DNA of 53,811 nucleotides from Planctomycetaceae bacterium (GTDB lineage Bacteria; Planctomycetota; Planctomycetia; Pirellulales; Pirellulaceae), in assembly GCA_024638965.1 (NCBI GenBank), contig JAHEJI010000010.1:1-53811 (forward strand), given 5' to 3'. Below are positions 35,794 through 43,850 of this stretch, in pieces. The notes beneath the pieces are model-generated. The model searched no databases, was not told where the DNA came from, and saw only the letters and a list, made by a program, of their open reading frames with translations. The translations under genes and the position numbers were made by a program. How positions within the stretch are numbered: position 1 is the stretch's first letter; every line of letters begins with the position of its first letter.

Positions 35794-37614
35794 ATGAATC
35801 CCCTGAGTTGGATCAAAACGATTTCGCCACTCGTGGCAAAGCTCTCAGATTATCGACGAGAAATGTTCGTCGGTGATCTAATCGCGGGCGTTGTCGTTGC
35901 CATCATGCTGGTTCCACAGGCGATGGCGTATGCGATGCTCGCTGGCCTGCCTCCCCAAGTTGGCCTCTACGCGAGCATCGTGCCGCTGATTCTTTACAGT
36001 CTGTTTGGGACGAGCAATTCGCTGGCGGTGGGTCCCGTCGCGATGGTATCGCTGCTGGTCGTTGCGGGCGTGGGCGAACTTGCAGTCCCGGGAAGTCCGG
36101 AGTTCATCCAGTTGTGTTTAACGCTGGCCTTAATGATTGGCGTTTTGCAAATCGTGATGGCGGTGTTTCGGCTGGGTTTCCTGGTGAACTTCATTAGCCA
36201 CCCCGTGCTTGTTGGCTTTACCAGCGCCGCCGCCATCGTCATCGGTTTCAGTCAACTCAAACATCTCTTTGGAATTTCGGTCGAGCGAGGCGAATATCCT
36301 TTTCAACTCATCGCAAACACCCTTTCCAAAATCGGCGAGTCCAACCTGGCAACGTTGTCCATTGGGTTGGGCAGTTGTTTGATCCTTGTGTTTTTTAGCC
36401 AAGGTGTCTCCCCGCTGCTCAAAATCGCCGGCTTGAAGGAAAATGTGGCGTCGCTGATTGCGAAAATTGGACCACTGTTCGCGGTCGTCGTTGCTGCGTT
36501 TGTGGTTTTTGCGGGTAGCATGAATAGTTCGAATGCCGTGGTAATTGTGGGCGAGATTCCATCTGGTTTGCCTGGTTTAACGGTACCAGACTTGAGCATC
36601 TCCTCAGTTCAGTCGTTGTTGCCGTTGGCCTTCGTAATCACGCTCGTCGGTTACCTTGAGAGCATCTCCGTGGCAAGAGCTTTGGCCAGCCGCAAACGCG
36701 AAAAAGTCGACGCCAATCGGGAGCTCTTCGCACTTGGCATGGCCGATGTTGGTGCGGCCTTTACCGGTGGTTATCCGGTGACGGGCGGTTTCAGTCGCTC
36801 GCTAGTCAACTTTTCGGCTGGCGTTTGTACGCCGATGGGATCCGTCATCACTGCACTGCTGGTCGCAATTTCGGTGTTGCTGCTGACTCCGTTGTTTTTC
36901 TACGTTCCCAAAGCTGTTCTGGCTGCGATAATTGTTGTGGCGGTTGCTCGGTTGATTGATTTCAAGACGCCCTTGAAACTCTGGCGATATTGTCGGACGG
37001 ATGCAATTGCGTTGTTATTCACCTTCGTCTCCGTCCTGGCGTTGGGAATCGAGACAGGCATTTTGATCGGTGTTGTTTCAACCATCGTGTTGTTAATGTG
37101 GAATATGAGCAAACCGCATATTGCCCGGGTTGGGCGCGTCGGCGATAGTGAACAGTTCAGAAACGTCTTGCGACATAACGTTGAGTCGACAAAGGGAATA
37201 TTGGCTTTTCGTGTCGATGAATCCTTGAACTTTGCCAACGCCCCGTTTTTGGAACCGCGTTTGATGGAGGAGATTACCAACCAAGCTGACACCAAATCCG
37301 TCCTACTTGTTTCGACTGGAATCAACGATATCGATTCTACCGGTATCGAGGTTCTGGAAACGATCATTCGCGAGCTGAGTTCTATGGGGATCGACTTCTT
37401 TATGTCAGACGTAAAAGGTCCCGTGACAGATCGATTGAAGCTGGCAGGTTTTGACCCGGCATTTCTAGATCAACACATCTTTCTGTCGGCTCACGAAGCA
37501 ATGTGCCATCTCGAGTCTCAAGTCGAGGATAAAAACTGTCAGCTTACGGATAAGAAGGTTGAGAATCGCGATCAATTCGGCGATGAAAATTTAATGGGAC
37601 GAGTGCTGAAATGA
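35794..37614 (+). CDS. SulP-family anion transporter with STAS domain
   Basis: 606 residues from ATG 35794; an in-frame TTG at 35749 is less likely. The N-terminal membrane domain (about 20-430) shows SulP marks: GLIAG-like DLIAGVVVAIMLVPQAMAYA, LAGLPPQVGLY, GFTSAAAIVIGFSQLKHLFG and GGYPVTGGFSRSLVNFSAG. The STAS domain follows (about 455-575), with SLNFANAPF and TGINDIDSTGIEVLE. It would import or export sulfate, sulfite or bicarbonate. Being last but one in the sulfur operon suggests export of the sulfite/sulfate made by the persulfide dioxygenase. Confidence 0.9.
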   Translation: MNPLSWIKTISPLVAKLSDYRREMFVGDLIAGVVVAIMLVPQAMAYAMLAGLPPQVGLYASIVPLILYSLFGTSNSLAVGPVAMVSLLVVAGVGELAVPGSPEFIQLCLTLALMIGVLQIVMAVFRLGFLVNFISHPVLVGFTSAAAIVIGFSQLKHLFGISVERGEYPFQLIANTLSKIGESNLATLSIGLGSCLILVFFSQGVSPLLKIAGLKENVASLIAKIGPLFAVVVAAFVVFAGSMNSSNAVVIVGEIPSGLPGLTVPDLSISSVQSLLPLAFVITLVGYLESISVARALASRKREKVDANRELFALGMADVGAAFTGGYPVTGGFSRSLVNFSAGVCTPMGSVITALLVAISVLLLTPLFFYVPKAVLAAIIVVAVARLIDFKTPLKLWRYCRTDAIALLFTFVSVLALGIETGILIGVVSTIVLLMWNMSKPHIARVGRVGDSEQFRNVLRHNVESTKGILAFRVDESLNFANAPFLEPRLMEEITNQADTKSVLLVSTGINDIDSTGIEVLETIIRELSSMGIDFFMSDVKGPVTDRLKLAGFDPAFLDQHIFLSAHEAMCHLESQVEDKNCQLTDKKVENRDQFGDENLMGRVLK

Positions 37615-37640
37615 CATCACCTCACAAAGGAACCCAAAAA

Positions 37641-37841
37641 ATGACTGAACTTTTGATTATGTTAGGTATTATCGGAGTCTGGTTTGCGCTCCAGATGTGG
37701 ATACTCCCTCGATTTGGAGTTTCAACGTGAATGAGTGATGCTTGCAAGCAGCCGAGTTCGGTTGAGAAGAAAGTAGATTCAGAGACCGAAGTGCCGATCG
37801 AGAAGCCCCCGCTTTTACGCGGCCGAGAGTCTCACCATTAA
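37641..37841 (+). CDS. Small membrane protein, possible selenoprotein with in-frame TGA at codon 30
   Basis: Not detected by ordinary gene finding because of its size. ATG 37641 has AAAGG 12-16 bases upstream. Codons 1-29 encode a short transmembrane peptide beginning MTELLIMLGIIGVWFALQMW and ending PRFGVST; codon 30 is TGA (37728-37730). The same frame continues MSDACKQPSSVEKK to a TAA at 37839, total 66 codons if TGA is read as selenocysteine. A hairpin of SECIS type starts 18 bases after the TGA. Alternatively these are two adjacent tiny genes (29 and 36 residues, the second starting at ATG 37731). I recall small membrane proteins of sulfur loci with Cys at this position followed by M-S-x-x-C, but cannot verify it. 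It closes the sulfur operon, 26 bases after the SulP gene. Confidence 0.5.
37749..37764 (+). promoter_or_regulatory. SECIS-like hairpin downstream of the in-frame TGA
   Basis: CAGCCG (37749-37754) pairs with CGGTTG (37759-37764), including one G-U, around the loop AGUU (37755-37758). The loop begins 24 bases after the TGA and has G at its second position. Bacterial SECIS elements need a loop 16-37 bases after the UGA with a G among its first two bases, and a stem of at least 4 pairs; this fits. A simple hairpin of this size can also arise by chance. Confidence 0.4.
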
Positions 37842-37904
37842 CCTGGGTTTGCTTGTACTCAGGCGCACACCCACGTGAGATCCCACTTTTCGCGACCGGG
37901 CGTT

Positions 37905-38798
37905 TTACCTTGGGGGAACATCCTTCATCTTGAAGTCAAGCCACTCCAAAAACTCCTCCGCTTCCTTGCCAACTACAGTATCTTGCAAGCCCAAGCCCAT
38001 ATGCTCAGGTACCTCATCATCTGCAAATTGGTTCGCAAACATCTGGCGAGTGCTGTTCCAGAAATTGAGTTCCTCATCGCCAGCCGTTTCCGGATCAAAG
38101 AACAGCCGATTCGTTTTCAGGAATTCCTCTTCGTGATGACACTTGGCGCAGTGTTGCTGGAAAGTCAAAGGCAGGCGCGCCGTTAAAGGAGTTATTCGGT
38201 CCAACCACTCATCGATCTCAGCCAGTGAGAGATCGCGTTCCTTGAATTCGGCCTCACACCAGCGCAGCACCTCGACTTGAACCTCCACACTCAGGATCGG
38301 GTCATGAGTGACATCATGGCCGGGGCTCCAAGCTGGACCGCCAAGATACATCGCGGCGTACATGATCTTCGCTGTAAACTCGTTCGTTCCGCCGTCTAAA
38401 CATGCGTGATAAAACATCTTGTGAACGTCCTCCCAGGGCTCGGTGTGAAAAACGCTCCCGCTCTGGTTCTCAACGCTGCAGTAAGCGTCATGCACAATCG
38501 CTGCAGGAAAAAACTCGTTTTCAAATTTTGAAACAAAGAAAGGAATTAGGGGTTCGGGAATCGACGTCCCGTCCGTTATCGTACCTCTTGGAGCAGTCCA
38601 CTGTTTGCCGTTCGGATCAAAGTAGGCAAACGGTTCAGTAAGTTCATAGCCATTCGCGTGCGGCTTCTTATTACATTCGGGCGGTACGAAGAGGTTCTTT
38701 TTGCTACCGACAGGTTGCCAGACATAAACGATCCCTGCAGCGACAACGACGAGTAAACAAATCAGGGTCACTATTTTGTTCGTGGTCCATTTTTTCAT
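37905..38798 (-). CDS. DUF1353-like protein with C-terminal haem-binding motif
   Basis: 297 residues from ATG 38798 (an in-frame GTG lies at 38810). One N-terminal membrane anchor (about 8-28), then a segment with WTAPRGTITDGTSIPEP and AAIVHDAYC, resembling the DUF1353 domain found in phage and bacterial proteins. A C-terminal region bears the haem-c motif CAKCHH (about residue 225). The combination of a DUF1353-like domain with a monohaem tail is unusual. The function is unknown; the protein faces outward if anchored as expected. The gene is convergent with the sulfur operon. Confidence 0.65.
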   Translation of the reverse strand: MKKWTTNKIVTLICLLVVVAAGIVYVWQPVGSKKNLFVPPECNKKPHANGYELTEPFAYFDPNGKQWTAPRGTITDGTSIPEPLIPFFVSKFENEFFPAAIVHDAYCSVENQSGSVFHTEPWEDVHKMFYHACLDGGTNEFTAKIMYAAMYLGGPAWSPGHDVTHDPILSVEVQVEVLRWCEAEFKERDLSLAEIDEWLDRITPLTARLPLTFQQHCAKCHHEEEFLKTNRLFFDPETAGDEELNFWNSTRQMFANQFADDEVPEHMGLGLQDTVVGKEAEEFLEWLDFKMKDVPPR

Positions 38799-38927
38799 GA
38801 GATTCACCACACAATTATTCGATTAAAATATAAGTGCAAATTGATGGGACCAGGGCACAGTGCCAGCGATGATGTGTATAACAACCAGGCCTGAACGCCT
38901 CCAGGAGGCACAGGAACCGATTCTCAA

Positions 38928-39206
38928 TCAGGCTGGCACCGAAGTGACATAATGCCCGATTTTCACGACCAAGGGAAAATCTTTCTTTTGCTGAAATAAC
39001 CCACCAACATGGATCCCTCCGGAGTCATCTTCAATTATTCGAATGATGTTATGGAATGGAACATGGGTACGATTGCTGTTCTTTTCGTTACTGACGGTAA
39101 AGTAGAAATCGGAAACTGACTCAACCGTATAAGGATCGAGATGATATGGTTTCTTGGCGTTCAATCCGATCTCTTTGCCAATGTAACGTTCCAGAATGTC
39201 TTTCAT
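38928..39206 (-). CDS. Conserved hypothetical small protein
   Basis: 92 residues, soluble, no signal peptide. It begins MKDILERYIGKEIGLNAKKP and is beta-rich, with VESVSDFYFTV, THVPFHNIIRIIE and IHVGGLFQQKKDF, which suggests a small barrel fold. AAGGA precedes the ATG, so it is probably expressed. No known family is recognised with certainty. It is 129 bases upstream of the DUF1353-like gene on the same strand. Confidence 0.65.
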   Translation of the reverse strand: MKDILERYIGKEIGLNAKKPYHLDPYTVESVSDFYFTVSNEKNSNRTHVPFHNIIRIIEDDSGGIHVGGLFQQKKDFPLVVKIGHYVTSVPA

Positions 39207-39320
39207 TTTTGGTCCTTAGCAAAATCTCGTGAATTCCCCGACAACTTAGACAGTATGGACGACGAATTGCAACTTAATGAATTATCGCCGATTTGCAAAG
39301 AAAATTCATGTTCATCTGCG

Positions 39321-39690
39321 CTAGCCGTGGTTCAACCCTCTGCTGTCGTGTTCGTTTCCAATCACCAGCAGCTTGCCGCTTCGAATCGAGCCTCGTTGGC
39401 ACCCAATCCAAGGCGCTTTAGCGTTCTCGTTCATCGCGGGCGAAAACGCATACCGGTGAATCTGTAAATGACAATCGGCACGTTGAACGACGATATGGGC
39501 AGGTCCGCCAAATCCCATCAAGCGTACGTAATGTTGTTCAGCCGGATCGCGCGGTAGCCAATGCTGCCCGCGCACCAGAGAGGGGCGGCTTGTTCATCGG
39601 TAAATATATCCAGAATGGGCAACGCATAATTCTCGTGAACCGTTTTGAACTCGGCATGTATGTTTGAAGCGAGAACACCGGACCTTGAAT
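39321..39690 (-). pseudogene. Decayed, internally deleted copy of an alcohol dehydrogenase gene
   Basis: One frame reads EFKTVHENYALPILDIFTDE and then QAAPLWCAGSIGYRAIRL. A second frame continues LMGFGGPAHIVVQ and, after missing the NAD-fold middle, QRGSIRSGKLLVIGNEHDSR. These match the intact gene at 41238-42266 (EFMTVHENYAFPIPEIFTDE, LTGFGGSAHIVIQ, KQGSIRGAKVLIVG). The N-terminal catalytic domain and about 120 residues of the middle are missing, and at least one frameshift is present. A family C repeat fragment (39301-39335) lies at its 3' edge. Confidence 0.85.
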
Positions 39691-40883
39691 TATCGTGTTT
39701 GCGAAGGTGCGGGTGCGATGAGTACAAACGGAATTTTGATCTCCTTCATCCCCTCTGCGCTGGTGGTAATTTTCAGATATTTTCCCTTTAACTCTTCATT
39801 GGGTACGAGATTTTGCAGCTGAATTCGGTAACCTTTTCTTCCGACAGGCGCAACTTGAACCTCGATGGATTCAATCGGCGGCTCGACTTTTTCGATTGTG
39901 AAGTCGGTTTTCGTGCCTGGAAAGACAAACACGTATGGCGAAATTGGGCTGTCCGATTGAAGCAAATTGATTTGTTTTGGAGAAAACGTCAACTCCCCGA
40001 CGACGTGCAACGACAAGGGCACCTGCAAAGAAGGAAACTTCTTGTTGTCCGTATTGATGACTAGAGTACCGCGCGTGAGACCCATCGATAACGGCGGCTG
40101 CGTTCGAACCCTGATCTGGTGCGCTTTCCCTTCCTCGATTACTTCATGGTCGACCGCAAAGAAATCAGAACTTGTTTCGAGCGACTTGATGTTAATCGTG
40201 TCATCGGTATTACATCGAATTTCGATCAGCTGTTCGACGGCCGAAGAATCGCCGAGTTGGCGGAAATCAATCCGACTCGGTGAAATATCGACCTCCTTAA
40301 ACGCTTCGCCCTGCATGTAAAGTGACAGCCACGGGGTGTCGGGATCGTTTGACACAACGTTAAGCGATTTTCGCTGATGTCCTTTGCGTCTTTGCAACTT
40401 CAATACGGCGGTCACCTCCGCTTCGCCCCCAGGTGGAACGGTCTTTGTCGAGATTCTTGCAATCGTACAACCACAAGATGTGCGAACATCCGAGATTTCC
40501 AACGGCATATCCCCGATGTTCTTTACAACGTAGGTGTGCTGGATGTCGCGATTATTTAACGACTTGCCAAAATCGTAGGTCGGTTCGTCGCAAGCAATAT
40601 TCGGTGCCGATCCAGTTTTGCTCGAGTTAACAGCTCCGGTCACCACCCCCAGAACAACGGCCTCTGCTGGCCCAACCTTTACCGACTCCTTCGGTGCAGC
40701 CGTAATGGTTTGTTGTTGGTTTACCGCGGCACTTGTCTCCTCATCGACCTGCGAGTTCGTTGGTTGAGATGGCGTGGGTGAAGATTCCCCCTGTACCGCT
40801 CCACAAACGCCAGTTCCGGATAGTGCGATCGTGAGGGCGATAAAGGGTAAGACAAAGTTGGACATTAAATGAGCGGCTCTCAT
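39690..40883 (-). CDS. Secreted DUF1573-domain protein
   Basis: 397 residues with a signal peptide (about 1-30), a Ser/Thr/Gln-rich low-complexity stretch (about 32-95) and a DUF1573 domain (about 97-195): TYDFGKSLNNRDIQHTYVV, NIGDMPLEISDVRTSCGCT, and VPPGGEAEVTAVL. Two further Ig-like segments fill the rest (about 200-390). DUF1573 proteins are abundant and mostly uncharacterised in planctomycetes and Bacteroidetes; the SCGCT cysteines are family features. GAGGA precedes the ATG. It separates the intact alcohol dehydrogenase gene from its decayed copy. Confidence 0.85.
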   Translation of the reverse strand: MRAAHLMSNFVLPFIALTIALSGTGVCGAVQGESSPTPSQPTNSQVDEETSAAVNQQQTITAAPKESVKVGPAEAVVLGVVTGAVNSSKTGSAPNIACDEPTYDFGKSLNNRDIQHTYVVKNIGDMPLEISDVRTSCGCTIARISTKTVPPGGEAEVTAVLKLQRRKGHQRKSLNVVSNDPDTPWLSLYMQGEAFKEVDISPSRIDFRQLGDSSAVEQLIEIRCNTDDTINIKSLETSSDFFAVDHEVIEEGKAHQIRVRTQPPLSMGLTRGTLVINTDNKKFPSLQVPLSLHVVGELTFSPKQINLLQSDSPISPYVFVFPGTKTDFTIEKVEPPIESIEVQVAPVGRKGYRIQLQNLVPNEELKGKYLKITTSAEGMKEIKIPFVLIAPAPSQTR

Positions 40884-41237
40884 GCAGTGTTCCTCACCAA
40901 TTCAATGTTATTCAGCGTGTTTTAACCTAGCCCACTTCGAGTCTGTTTTCAACCGGCTGGGCGAACGCAAGGTCAATGATGGTCACGAATCGAAAGTGCG
41001 ATGGAATGGTATCCGTTTAGTTTACATTCGAGTGCTATTGGTGTGTTGAATTTTTTCGCCACCTTTACGCGTTTTTTGAGACCAGTTCCCCGGCTGTTTC
41101 TTTAGCTGGTTTGTGCGTCCAGTCTATGGCGAAACCATTTCCATGGTTGGTTTGTTGCACGCGGATTCCTCAATCGTCCGCCACGCCCGATGTTGCGTAG
41201 CGAGCTTTGCAAACTGTGGATTGTGACCTTCTAAGCG
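40884..41237. other. 350-base intergenic region, nothing recognised
   Basis: Upstream region of the DUF1573 gene and downstream of the alcohol dehydrogenase gene, both on the minus strand. AT-rich patches near 41030-41065 could hold a promoter, but no clear box pair or repeat was identified. Confidence 0.4.
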
Positions 41238-42266
41238 TCAGTTCTGGTCGTCATCACTTCCAACTATCAGTACTTTGGCACCACGTATTGAGCCCTGTTT
41301 GAGTTCCAGGAGTGCACGGTTGGCGTCTTCCAATTGACAAGTCTGGAAGTTTGGCTTAATCGGTATGGTTGCAGCAGTTGTCAGAAATTCAGCAATGTCG
41401 CGCCCAGTGATGTTGGCCACCGACTTGATCTCGCGCTCCATCCAGAGGTGATTTTCATAGTCGAGTCCCAGAAGTGATTCTTTGTCGCCATCTTGTTTGC
41501 GAATCGCGTTGACCACCAGCCTTCCACCAGGGCAAAGATTCTTCATGGCTTCGACGACCGGTGTCCAAGCGGGTGTGGTATCGATAATTGCCTGCAATTT
41601 TTCTGGCGAATGCTCGGTAGTATCGCCTGCCCAGACAGAACCCAACTCCAGGGCGAATTGGCGTTCTCGTTCATCGCGGGCGAAAACGTAAACCGGCGAA
41701 TCTGGAAACTGATGTTGGGCAAGCTGAATGACGATATGGGCAGATCCGCCGAAGCCCGTCAAGCCAAGTGGTTGACCGTTCGTGATGTTGGTCAACCGGA
41801 GCGCGCGATAACCAATGCTTCCCGCACACAGTAACGGCGCTGCTTGTTCATCGGTAAATATTTCAGGAATGGGAAACGCATAATTCTCGTGAACCGTCAT
41901 AAACTCGGCATAGCCGCCGTTGGCGTCCCGACCGGTCGCCCGGAACTCGGAGCTGAGGTTTTCGTTTTTGCTTCCATCAGAATGATAAATCCAGCCAACT
42001 CCAACTCGATCGCCGACACGGTGCTTGGTAACGCCTTCGCCCAGTTCGGTTACGATTCCGACCACTTCGTGACCGAGAACGATTGGCAAGCGAGGTGGTG
42101 GCGTTCTGCCTTCGATCTCGTCCAACTCGGTATGGCAGACGCCACACACCGATATCTTGATGAGGACTTCTTGCGAGCCAGGCGTCGGGACAGGCAACTC
42201 AACCATCGCCAATGGCACTGGCTGATCGGCCAGAGCTCCAGTTTTTTGCAGAATCATGGCTCTCAT
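41238..42266 (-). CDS. Zinc-type alcohol dehydrogenase, structural-zinc loop absent
   Basis: 342 residues from ATG 42266 (the frame opens at a TTG at 42284). Medium-chain dehydrogenase features: catalytic zinc region SVCGVCHTELDEIEG, PIVLGHEVVGIV and GDRVGVGW, and a glycine motif LTGFGGSAHIVIQLA in the NAD(P) fold. The structural-zinc lobe, normally C-x2-C-x2-C-x7-C after the VGVGW element, is reduced to HSDGSKNENLSSEF with no cysteine. Catalytic ligands appear intact, so it may be active but less stable or differently assembled. The closest relatives would be zinc-binding alcohol dehydrogenases with the ENLC-FRATGRD pattern. Substrate unknown. Confidence 0.88.
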   Translation of the reverse strand: MRAMILQKTGALADQPVPLAMVELPVPTPGSQEVLIKISVCGVCHTELDEIEGRTPPPRLPIVLGHEVVGIVTELGEGVTKHRVGDRVGVGWIYHSDGSKNENLSSEFRATGRDANGGYAEFMTVHENYAFPIPEIFTDEQAAPLLCAGSIGYRALRLTNITNGQPLGLTGFGGSAHIVIQLAQHQFPDSPVYVFARDERERQFALELGSVWAGDTTEHSPEKLQAIIDTTPAWTPVVEAMKNLCPGGRLVVNAIRKQDGDKESLLGLDYENHLWMEREIKSVANITGRDIAEFLTTAATIPIKPNFQTCQLEDANRALLELKQGSIRGAKVLIVGSDDDQN

Positions 42267-42524
42267 GGCGTCTTCTAACTCCAATCAAACGGCTACACAT
42301 AGTCCCGGCAATGTCTAATGCAAAACGGACGCCAATCAAGCGAGCCTGGAATTGGCCGATTTTTACAGTTGTATTTGGTTCACAAGGCACAACAACAGAA
42401 TTTTGATGAGCGAAGTCGCACAGTTTCGCAGATGGCAGGCCGTCGGCAGGTCGAAGGAAACATGCAGTTCCATCCGCAAATGCGAATCCTGCTGCCTATT
42501 TGCTGCTTAAGCACAACTGGCCGT

Positions 42525-43226
42525 TTATATTGGCTTCTTGAACAGTTTCCCAAACAAGCCGCGGCCCGCGATAAACAAAATCACAAACAACTTGCCCATC
42601 GCAGTTGCAGCTCCAGCGACGTAGGTCATCGCCGCCGCCCGGAGGACTTTGTAGGCGCCCACGCGATCTTGTTCGGTGGTGAATCCCATCTCCTCGAGTT
42701 GTGCTTTCGCGCGTCGGCTGGCATTGAACTCGACCGGCAGCGTGACTATTTGAAAAAGTAATGCGCCGGCAAACATCAAGAATCCAATTAGAACGATATC
42801 TGTTGATTCAAAAAACCATCCGCCGATGATGGCATAAGGTCCGTATTGAGCGCCAAAGTTTACGACCGGCAACATCGCGTGGCGCAATCGCATCGGCCCG
42901 TAATTATCCTTGTCCTGGAGGGCATGTCCCGTTTCATGAGCCGCGATCGCCGCGCTGGCAACACTGGGTTCACGGTAGATCCTATCGGAAAGCGAAATAT
43001 TTTTGGTTCGCGGATCGTAATGGTCGGATAATTTACCCGGCTGCATCGTAATCGCAGAATTCTGCAAGCCGTTTTTATCCAGCAGGTGGCGGGCGACATG
43101 GCTTCCCGGCAGGTTCAACGAATTGCGAACGTTGCTCCACTTGGCATAGGTCGTTCTCAACCAACCCTGCACGACCAGGGAAAACACAAACCCGATACCA
43201 ACGACGAGATAGAAAAGTTCGATCAT
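42525..43226 (-). CDS. YugP-type zinc-dependent membrane peptidase (PF04298)
   Basis: 233 residues from ATG 43226, which has AGGA upstream; ATG 43253 is the longest alternative. A first transmembrane helix (about 3-22) precedes the catalytic region IAAHETGHALQ, with HExxH-type zinc ligands. Further helices lie at about 110-160 and 195-220. Mid-protein motifs GKLSDHYDPRTKNISLSD and LPVEFNASRRA are typical of the family. Function in the cell is poorly known. It is followed downstream by nothing in the operon. Confidence 0.9.
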   Translation of the reverse strand: MIELFYLVVGIGFVFSLVVQGWLRTTYAKWSNVRNSLNLPGSHVARHLLDKNGLQNSAITMQPGKLSDHYDPRTKNISLSDRIYREPSVASAAIAAHETGHALQDKDNYGPMRLRHAMLPVVNFGAQYGPYAIIGGWFFESTDIVLIGFLMFAGALLFQIVTLPVEFNASRRAKAQLEEMGFTTEQDRVGAYKVLRAAAMTYVAGAATAMGKLFVILFIAGRGLFGKLFKKPI

Positions 43227-43324
43227 TCTGTCCTGCTCCGATGAGTCGGTCATTCAACCCGCATGTACGGCCCGATCTGTTCGACGACGAGCTTTGTGTT
43301 CACGTAGGGCCTGCCACGTTGTTG

Positions 43325-43612
43325 CTATCTCGGGATATGCTTTCCCCGTTCGGTGGCAATTCGGTGAACTTCGTCGCTGCTGATAACCTCATGTTGTTGC
43401 AGCTGTTCTGCGATTTCATCTAAAGCTTCACGGTTTTGTGTCAGTAATTCGATCGCCTGCTTTTGCGCGGTTTCGATCAGTTCATTGATATCCTGGTCAA
43501 TCAATGCTGCGGTTTGTGGGCTGACATCTTGCATACCAGGTTGCCCGCCAAGGACGTTTCCCATGCCTACGTTTGTAGCGTACCGAACCGGTGTTATCCT
43601 GAACCGAGGCAA
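43325..43612 (-). pseudogene. Remnant of the FtsH C-terminal tail
   Basis: The reading frame of 95 codons contains SPQTAALIDQDINELIETAQ and then KQAIELLTQNREALDEIAEQ followed by LQQHEVISSDEV, the helical end of the FtsH M41 peptidase domain (pattern A-x-x-ID-x-E ... A-x-x-LL-x-x-x-R-x-x-L-x-x-IA). Nothing upstream in the same direction encodes the AAA module or HEAGH site. Its 5' side (about 43545 on) merges into the family B repeat at 43592. It is a truncated remnant, though it could be read as a small peptide. Confidence 0.75.
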
Positions 43613-43702
43613 GAGGTGAAGGATCTCCGTGACCCAGCGAGAGATTCTTCAGTTGCAAGCTCCTTCAGAATGACAGAGGCTGAATACTAATTTTTGAAAT
43701 GC
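43592..43702. repeat. Dispersed intergenic repeat, family B (copy 1)
   Basis: Matches 47481-47594 closely: TATCCTGAACCGAGGC, GAGAGATTCTTCAGT, GCAAGCTCCTTCAGAATGAC and GAATACT. The left edge overlaps the 5' end of the FtsH remnant, which suggests the repeat landed at or made the truncation point. The two copies flank the large channel gene. Confidence 0.85.
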
Positions 43703-43850
43703 TTTAGTATACAGCAATGCATTCAGCTTAATCATCTGCTCCCCACAAATTCGGAGCAAGCTTGATGCGAATTTGATGCTCGCAAAACTCAACGTGAGCA
43801 ATATGAACGCCGTCAAAGCGTATCGGGTCCCGCACCATGCAGCAGTTGCA

